A stretch of 64,000 nt of DNA from Cristatella mucedo (lineage: Eukaryota > Bryozoa > Phylactolaemata > Cristatellidae), in assembly GCA_009760855.2 (NCBI GenBank), contig WPIO01000065.1:1-64000 (forward strand), given 5' to 3'. Of the stretch, positions 37,695-49,800 are shown one piece after another; within the stretch, counting starts at the first letter, position 1; every line of letters starts with the position of its first letter. The notes beneath the pieces were generated by a model. It saw only the letters and a list, made by a program, of their open reading frames with translations. It was not told the DNA's origin and did not search any database. The position numbers and the translations under genes were made by a program.

Positions 37695-37868
37695 AAGCAG
37701 CTCATTCAACAGCCTCGTTTATATAGCAGCAGCGTCAGATGAGCCTTAACGGCTTATAACCACTGCTTGCAGTGGGAAATAAGGATCGTCCACTGCAGGG
37801 CTGGAACCCACGATCTAGGTAGTGAAAAGCGAGCATCTTACCCCTGAGCTGAGAGCTAGGGGCAACAA
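37695..37868 (-). mobile_element. tRNA-derived SINE, head type 2
   Basis: Minus strand: tcagctcaggggtaagatgc head, B box gggttccagcc (decayed), body gatccttatttcccactgca to gaggctgttgaatgagct. Confidence 0.8.
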
Positions 37869-40214
37869 GCAGTTCCTTCGGTCATCGTAGAGCAACGGCA
37901 TGTGACGCAGCTATGTCAGGGCACTGCACATCTTCGAAGCCCAGTTCCAGCACAAGTCACAGTTGGACACATAACGAGGGCTGCCAGCTATTATGCGACT
38001 CGTACTACAAACGCCATCAGAGGTAAGATTTCAGATTAGTAAAGCAGCTTGACTGCTATACGAGTAGCAATCTATGACAATAACCTGAAGTGTAGCAGTC
38101 TCGAAGCAAGTTAAAACAATCACAAGCTTCATAGTGGCAACAACCTGCATATAAAATAAAATAATGTCATGCGTCATACGGTACAGTCAAGGCCAAGGCA
38201 TAGGATACCTACATACAACCCACACTAGTTCCACGCTCTCGCACAATGCCATAAAGTCTAGCTTCATAGGCCGCACGTTTGGCTTCCCAATTTCACCACA
38301 CCAAGCTTCAACCGTGGCTTTGACCGGTACTACATTGGTCACCCTATTTCCTTTGACTTCTTCTAGATTAACCAGATTAACCATAGTAAGTCTATTCTTT
38401 CTGCCGTCATGAGCACATAAGTTCCTGCTTCTTATTAATCTTGTTATTAATCTTACTCGACTGCCGCCTATCAGTATTTCATTTCCGATGTCGATGCAGT
38501 TTACTTGAGCATCTTAAGTCGTGTGTGTATACCCAAAGCAATTGCACTCTCAATAAACGTTCCCCTAACTCGGAGAAATGCTCACTAGCTGCGAGTACTA
38601 TCCCGGGATTTATTTTGGTAAGCACTGTGTGTAACACCTTCAATTTTAGCACAGCACTACTATTAAATTTACTAAAGTTCGGTTAAGCACTGTTCCCGTC
38701 GTCTCTAACTCTCAGGACAAGATATTCAGCTGAATGGCTCGTTTCGCAACGAGGACGCAATACTAAGATCTCCTTAAGGGCGGATAGAGTAATGTAGCGC
38801 TGGCCTTGGCTCAATTGTAGCGCGAACAAGTATTGCTCGGCGGGGAATAACTCCTTTACCCTGGAGCAGTGAGCCAGAGAGAAGCACCAGTGTGGCTAGA
38901 GAGCAAGAGCTTAAGTGCGAGCCATGAAGCTCTGGGATCAGCTGCGGTGGTGATTCGGCCTTCAGAATTAGTCGCTGATTGATGTTGGCTGACCTGTCAA
39001 CCTCGGCCATCACTCTGTCCAAAAAGAATTGTCTAGAACCTTTTCGACACTCAAGCTGGACTGGGTCGCTCATCCGGCGGTCGAGCGACGGTATGAATTG
39101 CTTAGCGTGGCGTTTCTTAGCTATGGCCCACGATGCCGGGCTCGATCCCACTAAGCTCTTGCCCCATTGCTCTCGGTTAGTTATTTAAAAGTTGAGCGCC
39201 TCTCGCTCCCGGCTCTTTGGTTCGGCTCCTGCTCTTTCTTCGATCTCGTTTCGACGCCGTCGCCGGTAGTTGCCGGACTCGTTTCTCTGAAAGCGAAGGC
39301 GGAGGGTGGGCTGTTCGCCGGCGAATGACGGGACAGGACGAGGCAGCGCCAGGAGGATTCGGTTGACGCCACCGAATACGGCCGTATAGAGCGCCCATGC
39401 TCGCCTTTTGTGTTTGTTTTTTGTGACCGTGCGAGCTCGAGTGGTTTCAAAGCATAAGGATTTGCCGATGCCAACTAGAAGTAGTTCGGTGTGGTGTGTG
39501 AGATATTCCAATGGTTCGTGCTCCTCCGTCTTATTTGGGTCGTTGCCCGAAATAGGCTTAGAGAGCTTAAGTGCAAGAAAAAAGTAAAAAAAAGTGCAAG
39601 TAGTGCTTAAGTGCAAGGGGGGATGCGTCCCCCCCGAAAGAGCGCTTGTGCTGTTGAGAGCCTGCAAGAGGTGTGAAGATGAAACTGAGCTAGACGCGCA
39701 GCGACATTATGCGCTTGCGAATAAAGCTCAGTAAAATCCCCTATTCGTGCGTCTCGCTTTCTAATTCACGCCGCGAACTAACGAACCCCTTCGTAACGGT
39801 AAGTAGGTCAGTGCTAGAAACGCTCGTTTCGTGTCGGTCTGCTTATTTCGCGTGCGTAGACGCACACCGAACTGCTGCTGCTGCTGTGTGTGTCTGCGGC
39901 TTCTACTGTTGTAATTTTTTCGAGAAGCCCCTCGACACTAATGTACACGCCTCACTTGTTTGTGGCCAATAGTTAAGCTATTGACGAAGCGCAGCGTCGG
40001 GCCACAGATGCATGTTACATTTCTTGCCGTCTGCAGCGATTCGCCGAGCTCTCGTACGCGCTGAGAGTAATACAGAGAGTCTCGTTTATCGCTCACGTCC
40101 GTACGGTCGTGTCTCCGTGAGACTCGACACGAACTGCCGCCGCCGCTGCCGCCGGAGCCAGTGCTATACAACACCGCATCTGGCAGCAGGTTACACCGCT
40201 CGGTTAGCGGCGTG
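37869..40214. other. No gene recognised; possible LTR-like tract near 39180-39780
   Basis: A 160-codon minus-strand frame at 39185-39667 has no recognisable domain. On the plus strand, aataaag (about 39720) and a consensus-like donor cggtaagtag (39797-39806) could mark a transcript or LTR edge, but no paired copy exists in the window. Confidence 0.25.
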
Positions 40215-40226
40215 CTACGCCAGGTG

Positions 40227-40412
40227 AGCCGTGACGGCACACCTGGCGTAGAGCGGTTGCTTATCACGATCACGTTCTCGAGATCGTGGGCTCAAATTCT
40301 GCTCTGGGCGATCCTTAGTTGCTGCTGCTAGCGGTGGCGATCATGGCCGTTAAGCCTCTTTTGTCACCATACAAAAGAGGCTGTTGAATCAGCTAGTGTT
40401 ATTTTTTTACGC
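40227..40412 (+). mobile_element. tRNA-derived SINE, head type 1
   Basis: Head gagccgtgacggcacacctg, B box gggctcaaattc, body gggcgatccttagttgctgc to ggctgttgaatcagct. The A-box region is altered and forms a perfect inverted repeat with the left flank. Confidence 0.88.
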
Positions 40413-41226
40413 CTACTCCGCTTAGTCTTCGGGGTTACAAAGTCTGAAAACTTCGCTGCGGACGCCGCAAATTGTCGGCCAACTAAGTGGCCAATTCGGG
40501 CCCTCGAGACTACTCGAACACCACTCCAAATGACCTTGCCAGCTGCTTGCTGCGGCGTAAATAAGCGATGTTTATTCGGCTTCTTAATGACAGCATGCTA
40601 AAGACTCGCCTTTTCGGCTCGGATTAACAGAACCCACCGACAGCAAACTAGTATCTCTTTTTAGTAGAATAATTAAATTGTGTATTTTTCATCTGTCACT
40701 TTGCAGTGAGAGTAGACTGATAATGCACGTGCCTCGAAAGTGCAATATCTCAGTCGAAAAAATATAACGGGAAAAACAACCCATGAATACTGTACGATTC
40801 TCTCAAACGCGAGTCCTTGGCAAAACAGCTTATCTACTCCCAAATGGACTTATGGTGTCAGAATTCAGCTCCCAACCGTATATCCTGCCAGGCTAAGGAT
40901 CAGAAAATAGAATGAAAAAATCGGGATTTAGTAAAAGAAATTGGAGGGGGTAATGAAGGTCCGAAAAAAGCTAATACAGTATTAAGGATTTTAACATTAT
41001 TTCACTTACTAATTGTTTCGCCCTTTATTTTAATAGATGCATACAAAACTCATTTTTCAAATTAACTCCTTGATAATTAGGTAACACTAGCCTATGCCCT
41101 TGAAAAATCACGGGAGACTTCACGTAGCTGCTATTTCTTCCTCAGTCTCCCTGGGACGTTGCTGTTGGCGTGACTGACGAAAAACTTTAGCACCAAGATT
41201 TCATCGTGCTTCTGCTTCTTAATGAG
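40413..41226. other. No feature recognised
   Basis: No gene was seen; the AT content rises toward the hAT element. Confidence 0.4.
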
Positions 41227-41779
41227 CAGGGTTTCTGGTAACTGCTTTTCAGTAACAGTAACACGGCTGTTTCTCGCCCAAAATAAAAAACAGTAAACAG
41301 CTGTTTTTCTAACTGTTTACGGTTTCTCACTGAAATTTTTAAACAACAAGATACAACTTAGCACCCTAACTTTCATTATGCATATGAAATATTTTACGGA
41401 AAAAATTTAAAATTTCTATTGAATGCGCTAGTGATTTTTCATGATTTTATTAAATTGAAAAAACTAAAAGTGCAATATTGAAAAAAATTAAATTAAGTAA
41501 TATATTGATTAAATTAATTCTGTGGCATACACAAATATTGACATAATATTCAGCCTAGTTCAGTTTTGGAATACGCCGCAAAACAAAAGAATCCAATTAC
41601 AGAAGAGCTAGAAGGTCAATGTGGACGATGAAAAAAAAATCAAATTTCCTGGAGACTCTACGACAATATTGAAAAATCATCCGAAAATACATTGAATTCA
41701 TTTTGATAAACCTGCTGGAGGGTGTACTTCCAAGAAAAAGGACGTGAACAATAAGAGAACAAAAACAGTTGCCGATTTC

Positions 41780-41868
41780 CTAATAATGATTATAATTATA
41801 CATTAGATAAAGCACCCTCAGAGAACTCAATCTCTTTCTAGGCATTTTACATTTGCTTCAAGTGAAGC
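41780..41868 (-). mobile_element. Truncated LINE-B tail nested in the hAT element
   Basis: The reverse complement reads gcaaatgtaaaatgcctag, stem-loop, gggtgctttatctaatgta. Confidence 0.8.
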
Positions 41869-42089
41869 ACTTTTCTGACGAGGAACATTCTAAAGGAGAT
41901 TGTTACCGATTCGGCTACTAAAGGAATATCGATTAGAGCTATCGCTAGAAGCAAGTAAATACGGCAATCAATCAATCTCGTGGAACAGATTCAAACTTTC
42001 AGCCAACGAAAGCGATGCGATGAAGCTGGTGCGTGGTGATTTACGAAGAAAAGAAATAAAACGATTGCCGACATCAAATGTAAACTCGA

Positions 42090-43620
42090 AGAGCGGAGCA
42101 GAGTTTAGCATGACAGGAGGAATACACAATCGTGAGAGGACGTCGATTCTTCGGAGCAACATACACGATAACGGCGATAAAACGACAATCAAGATGGGTC
42201 CTGTTCGTATATTTGGTTCGTGCACTGCTTTCAATACGTCGAATCTACGAAACAGTACTTGAGCGTTTTGGAAAAAACAATGAAGAGGGATTTGGTGGGA
42301 TTTACTCAGAACGGCGCTGCAGTAAATAAGAAATAAGAAATGCATTAGCCGCATCGATGTCATCGGACAGTTCTGCTTAAACCATGGTCTTCACCTTGGA
42401 GAATGTGACACATCGTACCAGAAGAGTACTAAGATGGACGATTTAAAGCTGGATAATGACGAAATTGATGAAATAGACCATGCCGAAGCAGGTACGGACA
42501 TGGACGTGATCAGTGATGATACATCAAAAGGAGACGTCGATTACAACGATGTGCTCACGAAATCACGAAAGCTTCAAGTCAAATTCATCAAAAAATTAAC
42601 CGATCGAAATTATGTCTTTCACTCAAAAGTAAAGCTGAGTTTGGACACGAGATTTAACTGCATCTTGACATGAAGACGTGATGAAACTCCATCCCAACAA
42701 TTTTAGAGCCACTAGTAAAGACAGAAGTCGCCATCCGCGACACTAATAGAATTCAAGGCGCTGGAAATGAGTGAGACCTTGAATAATCTGATACCCCAAA
42801 ACTGGTCTGAAGACAATGGAACCTGAGAAACTTGCTGTTAAGAATCTAAGTCGAGAAGACGCAACGTCGATAAGTGCTGATACAATTTTATAATTAATGA
42901 TGAACAAGCTCTCTAGTCTGAATAATCTAATTAGTATCAAGCTCATCCAAAATTCAAAGTGTCGCGTTGAAGATCGATGGTACAAGGATTTCATGAACCT
43001 TTTGCGCCGCCATCTCAAAGATCCGTCCGTTGCCCCGTCAAAAAGTCGCCTAAATGTCGCAGGAAATCTAGAGTCTCGTCTAATCGGATTAAACAATGTA
43101 GAAGTTGTCGTCGAGAAGTTGTCAAATGATGCTGAAAGTGTGAACTGGTCTCTATAAGATGAATTGAATTTGTTTGCTCCATAGGTTAAGGTGATCGCCC
43201 GATCAAGGTCTGACTGAGGTCGTGGGGTCGAGCCCCGAGGCATATGCGAAGCGCCTGAATGGAGATTAAGTGTTCTCTTGGGGCGCTATACAAATGAATT
43301 ATATTTTTATATTTTTATTGTTTCTTCATAAAAATGAATCATCAGTGGCAGTCGGAAGGCAAGTTTCAGACAGTTTCAAGACAGTTTCAGACAGTAAGAC
43401 AGTTTCAAATGGCTCAAGTCCTAATTAATGTTCTTCAGGGAACTCAGGCCAATGCACTAAAAATCTCCAGAAATTGTACAACGAAATTCTATCTATTAAA
43501 CCGACATCAGCGGACATTGAAAGAGTTTTTTCGGTCTGTACACATTTCTGTACAAAATTAAGATCGCGTCTCTCAGACAATTGCTTAATGCGCTTGTATT
43601 CTTGAAATATTATTATAAGA
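42090..43620 (+). pseudogene. hAT transposase remnant
   Basis: Blocks in order, in different frames: GPVRIFGSCTAF (about 42196), a DLVGFTQNGAA-like block with decayed ends (about 42280), CLNHGLHLGECD (about 42373), YNDVLTKSRKLQVKFIKKL and KLSLDTRFNCIL (42540-42670), and the C-terminal dimerisation block SADIERVFSVCTHFCTK followed by RSRLSDNCL (43505-43590). Many stops and shifts; an inserted SINE splits the C-terminal part. Catalytic function is lost. Confidence 0.75.
43170..43320 (+). mobile_element. Chimeric SINE (tRNA-like head plus LINE-type tail) nested in the hAT element
   Basis: Head ataggttaaggtgatcgccc, B box ggggtcgagccccg, then gcgaagcgcctgaatggaga, ggggcgctatacaaatg and an A/T tail. 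The last part is the LINE-B stem-loop. Confidence 0.8.
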
Positions 43621-43807
43621 AGTAAAATGTATTGATTTCAAACCTATCGCTAAAGATATATAATACAATGGTACTAATAAAAATAAGCTATTTACTGTAA
43701 AATTAAGGAAAAGTGGAAAACAGTAAAAACAGCTGCTAACAACTGTTTTTTGAAAATTAAAAACAGTAAATAGCCGTTTTTCAAAAGGATTCTTTTTCAG
43801 AAACCCT

Positions 43808-44690
43808 ATTCCTGAACCTCCCCGCTCAAGTGTTTCTGGCAACAACGGCTCCTTCTCTGTGCATCTGCAGCATGCCGTTCCGCCGCCTTGTCTGGTGTCT
43901 GTCCAGCCCACTATTGCTATCGTGACTGAAGAGCGTATTTAGCTTCGCGAATTTTCCGTGCTTCTGCCGTTCGCGTCTCTCAAAATTAAGGTGGCCGTCT
44001 CTCTGGCCAGTTATTGCCGACGCGAACGGCTCTTTCTTTTAGCTTCCGTCGGCGCTAGATCTTGATTTGTATTCATTCAACAAATGTACAGGCTGTGAAT
44101 TTAAGGTAAATTATTGATTCGCAGCCATTCAACCAAACTGGTAAAAGTAACTCTTCACTCTAATCGGACAGCTTTCCAAGACGCCAACGCAGATAGGACG
44201 CAATAGGAAGCTGTGAAGCACTGGAAGCGTCGCTTCAGTAGTCGTCGCTTCGGGATTAGTGCAGAGAGGGCGAGGTTCAGGAATGCGATGACCACCCTCT
44301 GAAAAACCCTCTTAAATTCCAATTCGTTTAATTATTTTAAGGTGCAACATTTAAATGTTCCACGTCAACTGTGAGAGTGCACTTTTAAGTTGCATGTGCA
44401 CACAGATGGATAGTTATATCCCCTTTTCCGAACCACCTTTTTTAACTCATCATTGTTATACCCTCGTTTTATGACTATAAAAACCCCATGAATGAATCAA
44501 TGTTGATCTGAAATCAGGGACGGATAAACGGACTAACTAAATCACTAACCTAACTTACTATACGGGCTTATAATGTTACCGAAGACGCCATTTTGGTAAG
44601 ACCTTCGAAATCAAAAGGTCATTTCATTTAACACAGACATATTTTGGGTAATGCCCAAAAATATTCCCTCCTCGTGCTTGGCTGGGCCCT
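43808..44690. other. No feature recognised
   Basis: No gene was seen. Confidence 0.4.
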
Positions 44691-45208
44691 AGTTGACAAG
44701 CTCGTAGTTAACCATTGGCATGCGCGAATGTACACTGCTTTACTTGCCAGAACTTAGGTAGGAGCCAGAACCGTTCGACCTGGAAGAAGCATTGACTTTT
44801 ACAGCATGCTAGATTTCAGTTGGGAGTCAGATCACACCGCTCCATTGAAACTGCTCTCCTCCGTGTAACCAATGATATCCTATGCAGTAGCAATGTTTGG
44901 AATATCACTTCCCCGGCGCTGCTAGATCTATCAGCTTCCTTCGACATTATTGATTACGATATCCTACTTCTATGATTAAGAAAAACGATCAGTCTGGCGG
45001 ACGAGGCACTCCTGCGGTTCAAATCGTACTTGTCCGGTCTTGTTCAATCCGCGTCGTGTGGGAGTCAGGTCTCATCCACCAGACCAGTCACCTGTGAAGT
45101 ACCACAAGGGTGCGTCCTCGGCATTTTGCTCTTCTGCATGTATACTCAACCTCTGGGAGAAGTGATTCGGGCCCATGGAATAACTTATCACTTTGGTGCT
45201 GACGGTAC

Positions 45209-45361
45209 CCCAGCCTACCCATCAGATCTACTCCCCCACCACGCTAAGCATCGTACCGCCCGCTTTCCTTTAGAGACCGTGCCTTTAGTTGGTATGCCCC
45301 CAAAGCCTGGAACTCATTTCCGACTGGCGTCACGATATCCCACGTCTATCCCACCTATCAG

Positions 45362-45426
<65 letters not shown>

Positions 45427-45976
45427 AGTGTGTGTTAAAGGAAGCTAAAACGCATCTATTTATCATAGTATTTAAAGGGTCCATGCGATTTGTTCTTTGT
45501 ATGCTTTTTGTATAACAGTGTCTCCGGCGGCGGCCAGTCTTGTGGGAGTCTCACTGAAAGTTCTCGGTAAACGAGACTCTGCTTTATTACTCTCAACACT
45601 CTTACTCATATCTCACTCTTACATATATGAGAGATCGATCAATCGCACCAGACGACACGAAGTACAACATGTATTAGTGGCCTGACAACGCTGCCCTGCG
45701 TCAATGGCCGAACTATTGGCCACAGGTGAAGCATGTACCATAGTGTCAAGGCGCTTTGCTAATTACAACAGCAGAAGCGAAGGTGAACACAGCATGCTTA
45801 TCCGTGCCGACGCTGTGCATGCTGACCCCATGCATGTCACCTCTAACCATGTTATGCTTATTGACGCATGCTACCATTAACCATTCGATCATGCTTCCCT
45901 TGCAGCAAATGTAAAGTACATAGAAAGTGATACACTTCTCCGAGGACGCTATACAATGTATTATTATTATCATAAT
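45209..45976 (+). mobile_element. LINE-B insertion nested in LINE-A
   Basis: A 5'-truncated LINE-B (HHAKHRTARF, YAPKAWNSFPTG in shifted frames) with a (CA)n expansion inside, the 3' UTR, a degraded stem-loop and (ATT)n. It is flanked by ggtac at 45204-45208 and 45977-45981, the target-site duplication. Confidence 0.9.
45363..45421. repeat. (CA)n microsatellite inside LINE-B
   Basis: About 29 CA units within the ORF2 end. Confidence 0.99.
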
Positions 45977-46985
45977 GGTACTCAGATGTATTTTTCATTT
46001 AAACCGCCGGAATCTGCTGCAGTGACTGATAAACTGAATGCGTGCCTCGGACAAATTTGATCCTGGATGTCGGCAAATTTCCTTAAACTAAACGACGATA
46101 AAACGAGCTGCTATTCGCAGGACACTACAGGCGTGAGGCTGGACTAGAAGACATTGCTCTGCTAGTAGAAGATACTATTGTGCGACTGTCACAGTGTGTT
46201 CAAAATTTTGGTATCTTCTTCGACAGCTGCCTTAAATTTGAAAGTTTAGTTAAGAAGCCTGCCTCCACAGCCTGCCATCACGTCCGATCTCTATGTCCGA
46301 TCACTAGGGACCGCGTCTACCACGGCGGCTTGCATAAAGTTTAACTTGCTCTCTGGTTCAATAGCACCTACGTTATTGCAATTCCATTTTAGCTGGGCTA
46401 CGAAAAAAGCCACTTGGCCACTGTAGCTGGTGACGAATATGGCTGCAAGGCTAGTTTAAAAATCCCAGAGATTTGATAAGTGTCTCCTTTGCTGAAAACC
46501 CTTGGATGGCTGCCGATTGATCACTGGATACACAGTAAAGTTCTAACGCTGACCCACATGGTCCGCCACAGCTTGGCTCCTTCATACTTAGCTAAACTGC
46601 TGCACTAGTCTCAGCTTTCTCATGCCCTCAGGTCCTCCATGGTCGATAGATTAGCTGTTGCATTCCTCCAATTGAAGACCGTCTGCGACAGAAACTTTGG
46701 TTATGCAGGTCCTAGACTTCGGAACTTACTTCTTACGCAACGACAACTACTCTCCTTCTGCCGAGGGGGCCACTCCTTTCCAGACGTTCTGAGCTGCAAC
46801 TTTAATTCTACTCACTACCTCAACAGCGCTTCCGACCCAGATATGCTTCTCATGTTCTCTTTGTTACGTTCGAGGAAGTCTGTTGGCTTGCGAATGCGTA
46901 CCGAAAGCAGATTGGGCTTTGAGTTCGCTAGACAAAACTCTCCTGCGTAACACCAACACAGTCTTTGTGGCTTTGCGGAGTTACA

Positions 46986-49149
46986 GAAAGAGAGGAGTTG
47001 TTTGTAGTAAGTAATTTAAGCATCACTGACATCCTAATTAAAATTTCTTACAACTACATATTTCATATGTACTCGTATATGCCATAAATCAGTTTTTAGA
47101 TGCTCACGAGTCAAATACGAAAAGAGCGGATCTGATGACGGTTGTCAGCACTTTCTCCGTACTGAAATACTATTATTTTTTTGAAGCATTAAGCTAGAAA
47201 ACATGTCAAAATTGGAACTTGCTGACGGCACTGTTCGTTCTTAAACGTTCCTTATTGATAACTCGGCGATGGGTTACTTGCTGTTGTGTTTTTCTCAGAG
47301 GCCTAGAGTAGTTCTGGAATCTTCCTTTAGCTAATGCAACGTACAATTGACTCTGTCAAAAACTGGATACAGAAGATACATTTCTAATGAGTTGAATGAC
47401 GCAAGCACTCAACAAGGAAGTACAAGCAAACTACCGGCACGCATTTCGCACATTAACTAAGGAATGCATTAAGTAGCCAATAACAATTGACAGCGAGTTA
47501 ACAACCGTGTGTAACGCATTATCACGAAGACTAATAAGCTAGCCAGCAGACAAATGCTCGTAAAGCTATGCGCATTAACAATAAACAACCGTTAGTACAT
47601 GCAAAGCAATGCGCATTAACGAGGAGCAGCCGTACTAAGGAGGCAAGTACCGATCCGAATTCCGCTAATTAGCATAAGCTAGCAGGGCTCTGGATCACTG
47701 AGCTATTTAAACGATCTGTTGGCAGGAGCCGGTAAGCACGGGTCTTAAATCCCTGGCCTCTGCAGGCCGTAACTTAACGCTCACCGCCATAAACCGCAAT
47801 GGTTCATAAACCGACAGCAGCGCAATAAATTTTGCTGTGCCTTAAATAACTCTAGGCCGTAAACTGGCCCTAGTGGGAATAACAGGCAATAAATGGCATT
47901 AACCCATAAACTACGAATACCATAAATCAGCCATGTAAACTAACTTGACCGTGGCTACCTTACCTACCCATTTCAGAGTGTTGACACTGCTACGTTACCG
48001 ATTGCAGATGGATGTGAGTTCGGAGCTACCACCCAGTACGAATTCATTTTAAAATTTGCTTACTATGTAACGTACAGAGGCGACGGAAGAGATGCTGGAT
48101 TATACAATTTCGAATGTAAGGCTTTCCAGTACCTAAGCACCTCTGAGTATGCCCATAAATACTAGGCTGCTTAATTCATTCAATAAAAAGTCGCCTGTGC
48201 CACACCAGATTTGCCTCATAGCAGGGCGAGAACGAGAACTAGCTCATCGCTTTCACCTGAGCATGTAACTGACCTAATGTCAACGCGAACTTCTGCTACT
48301 TAACGAGAGGACCTGTTCCAAAAGCTTCATAGGGAGTAAGAGACAGTGGCAGTGATCGGAATAGCCCGTATAAAATCGGCGATGTTTTAGGTCGTATCAA
48401 TTTCACTTCATTCTTTGAATAACGGTGCTACGGTAAATCTGCTATGCAAGTTTAAGTAGTTTAAACCTAAAATATAGAAAATGGTGGTGGGTAAGCTTAT
48501 CACAAAGGACTCTTGTCCTCACGTTTGCAACTGCCGCGAATGCGGTATGCCATTGCCCCGCAAAAACAACAGTTCACTCTCCCATACTCACTTTCACGAT
48601 GACATCGCGTGAGAAAGTGGTTAGTACGATTCTAGCCTCTGGCAGCCATCTGCTTGGAACTGGCAGGGTCTCACTCGACAAATAACCACACACTTATTTT
48701 TTTAAATAATCCACCCTCCACCGGAAACTAGTCAGTCAACAGAAACACATGAACCTGCCCTGACGGGCAGCTTTACATTTCAGGCTCGACGGCCCTTCAG
48801 CTTCGTATAATTGCTAGCACCAGGTAACGTGTGGAACTAAGCATGATGTCAGGGCAGGCTTACAAACGGGGTACTTCAAAATAGGATACATGTCAGTAGC
48901 GCTTTGGTAGACGGAACGCACCTGTTTGTCATTTCGGATGCTTTGAGCTGAGCAGCCAGATCTTTTTACACATACAGATGTCAAATAAAAACCACCCGGC
49001 CGGTGAATGTAGGTTTTTAGCTGCCAGTCAAATGGCGAATTTGATTTTTAAGTTACTTATCGCTATTCATAACTCGTAAGGGTGTCCCACCTACCTATGA
49101 TAACAAAAGAGTAGAGGCCGACCAGGGACGATCAGGTTCGAGGCCCCAA
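46986..49149. other. 2.2-kb stretch without a recognised gene
   Basis: No gene or known repeat was seen. Between about 47760 and 47945 short phrases such as cataaa, cgtaaac and caataaa recur on the plus strand. Confidence 0.4.
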
Positions 49150-49800
49150 AGGTCAAGCACAAAATTAGCCATTTGTTGATCCCTTATCCATTTAATGTTT
49201 TTTTCGCCACTTTAGCACCGAAGAGACACGGAGATACTACAGCTACGCTATACCAACCAAGAGAACGTGAGTAACTTCAGTAAGCTCAGTCTTCCTTCTA
49301 CCCTTCCTAACAAAGATGGCGGAACTATTAGTGGCGGACCAGCTGAACTCTTATATTGAAACTTCAGACCCAGGTAGTAAGTTTCAGTCTGGTTTTAGAG
49401 CTAATTACTCCACGGTTAGCATTGATTCGGCTGTATTACGACCATTTTAGGAATGAGGTAGAGTCTTTCAGCGGGTTTTTCGCGATCTTTCGATACTATC
49501 AATCACCAGGTCCTTCTCAGAGATAGAGATTGATCACAATCTCTAGATAGAGATTGTGCCTAGAAAAAGAAAGTGCCTGTAAAGTTCTCTGCTGGTGCTA
49601 TACAAATGTATTGTTATTATTATTACAGCTTTTCATAAATCAATTGCTTCTCACTAATACAAGGACTAAGACCCGGTCAATCAGATGGAGGAATGTGTAA
49701 CTAAATAGAATAATTTACAAGACATCAACCACAGATGCATGCCAGGCAGATGTGAATTCCTTTCTGCCAGACAGGGATAAAGTTCTCGAGCGATAGTTTT
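49150..49800 (+). repeat. Dispersed repeat 'D', copy 1, split by a LINE fragment
   Basis: 49150-49262 and 49626-49800 match 53855-54115 (cactttagcaccgaagagac; gatgcatgccaggcagatg). The middle is a LINE insertion. Confidence 0.75.
49265..49625 (+). mobile_element. LINE fragment with start of reverse transcriptase and tail, inside repeat D
   Basis: Broken frames give MAELLVADQLNSYIET and FQSGFRANYSTVSI, an early reverse transcriptase block, then directly a degraded stem-loop (gtgcctagaaaaagaaagtg, tatacaaatgta) and (ATT)n. The middle of the element is missing. Confidence 0.7.

Larger units (their letters stand above)
41227..43807 (+). mobile_element. Decayed autonomous hAT DNA transposon, about 2.6 kb
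   Basis: The ends share a terminal inverted repeat (agggtttctg at 41228-41237; cagaaaccct at 43798-43807), with subterminal copies of aacagtaaacagctgttttt-like sequence at both ends. The interior is AT-rich and encodes transposase blocks typical of hAT elements on the plus strand. A clear 8-bp target duplication was not found. Two retroelements are nested in it. Confidence 0.75.
44700..46985 (+). mobile_element. LINE-A copy interrupted by a nested LINE-B insertion
   Basis: Before the gap: HRSIETALLRVTNDIL, LLDLSASFDIIDYDILL, FKSYLSGLVQSASCG and VPQGCVLGILLFCMYTQPL (a degraded PQG motif), ending in YHFGADGT at 45208. After the gap, GTQMYFSFKPPESAA follows in the same frame, then the rest of the reverse transcriptase and the LINE-A 3' end (ttgcggagttacag). 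YADD is changed to GADG. Decayed. Confidence 0.9.

Noticed and set aside
39185-39667. 160-codon minus-strand frame
   Set aside because: No domain, splice or neighbour support; length is within chance for a window of this size.
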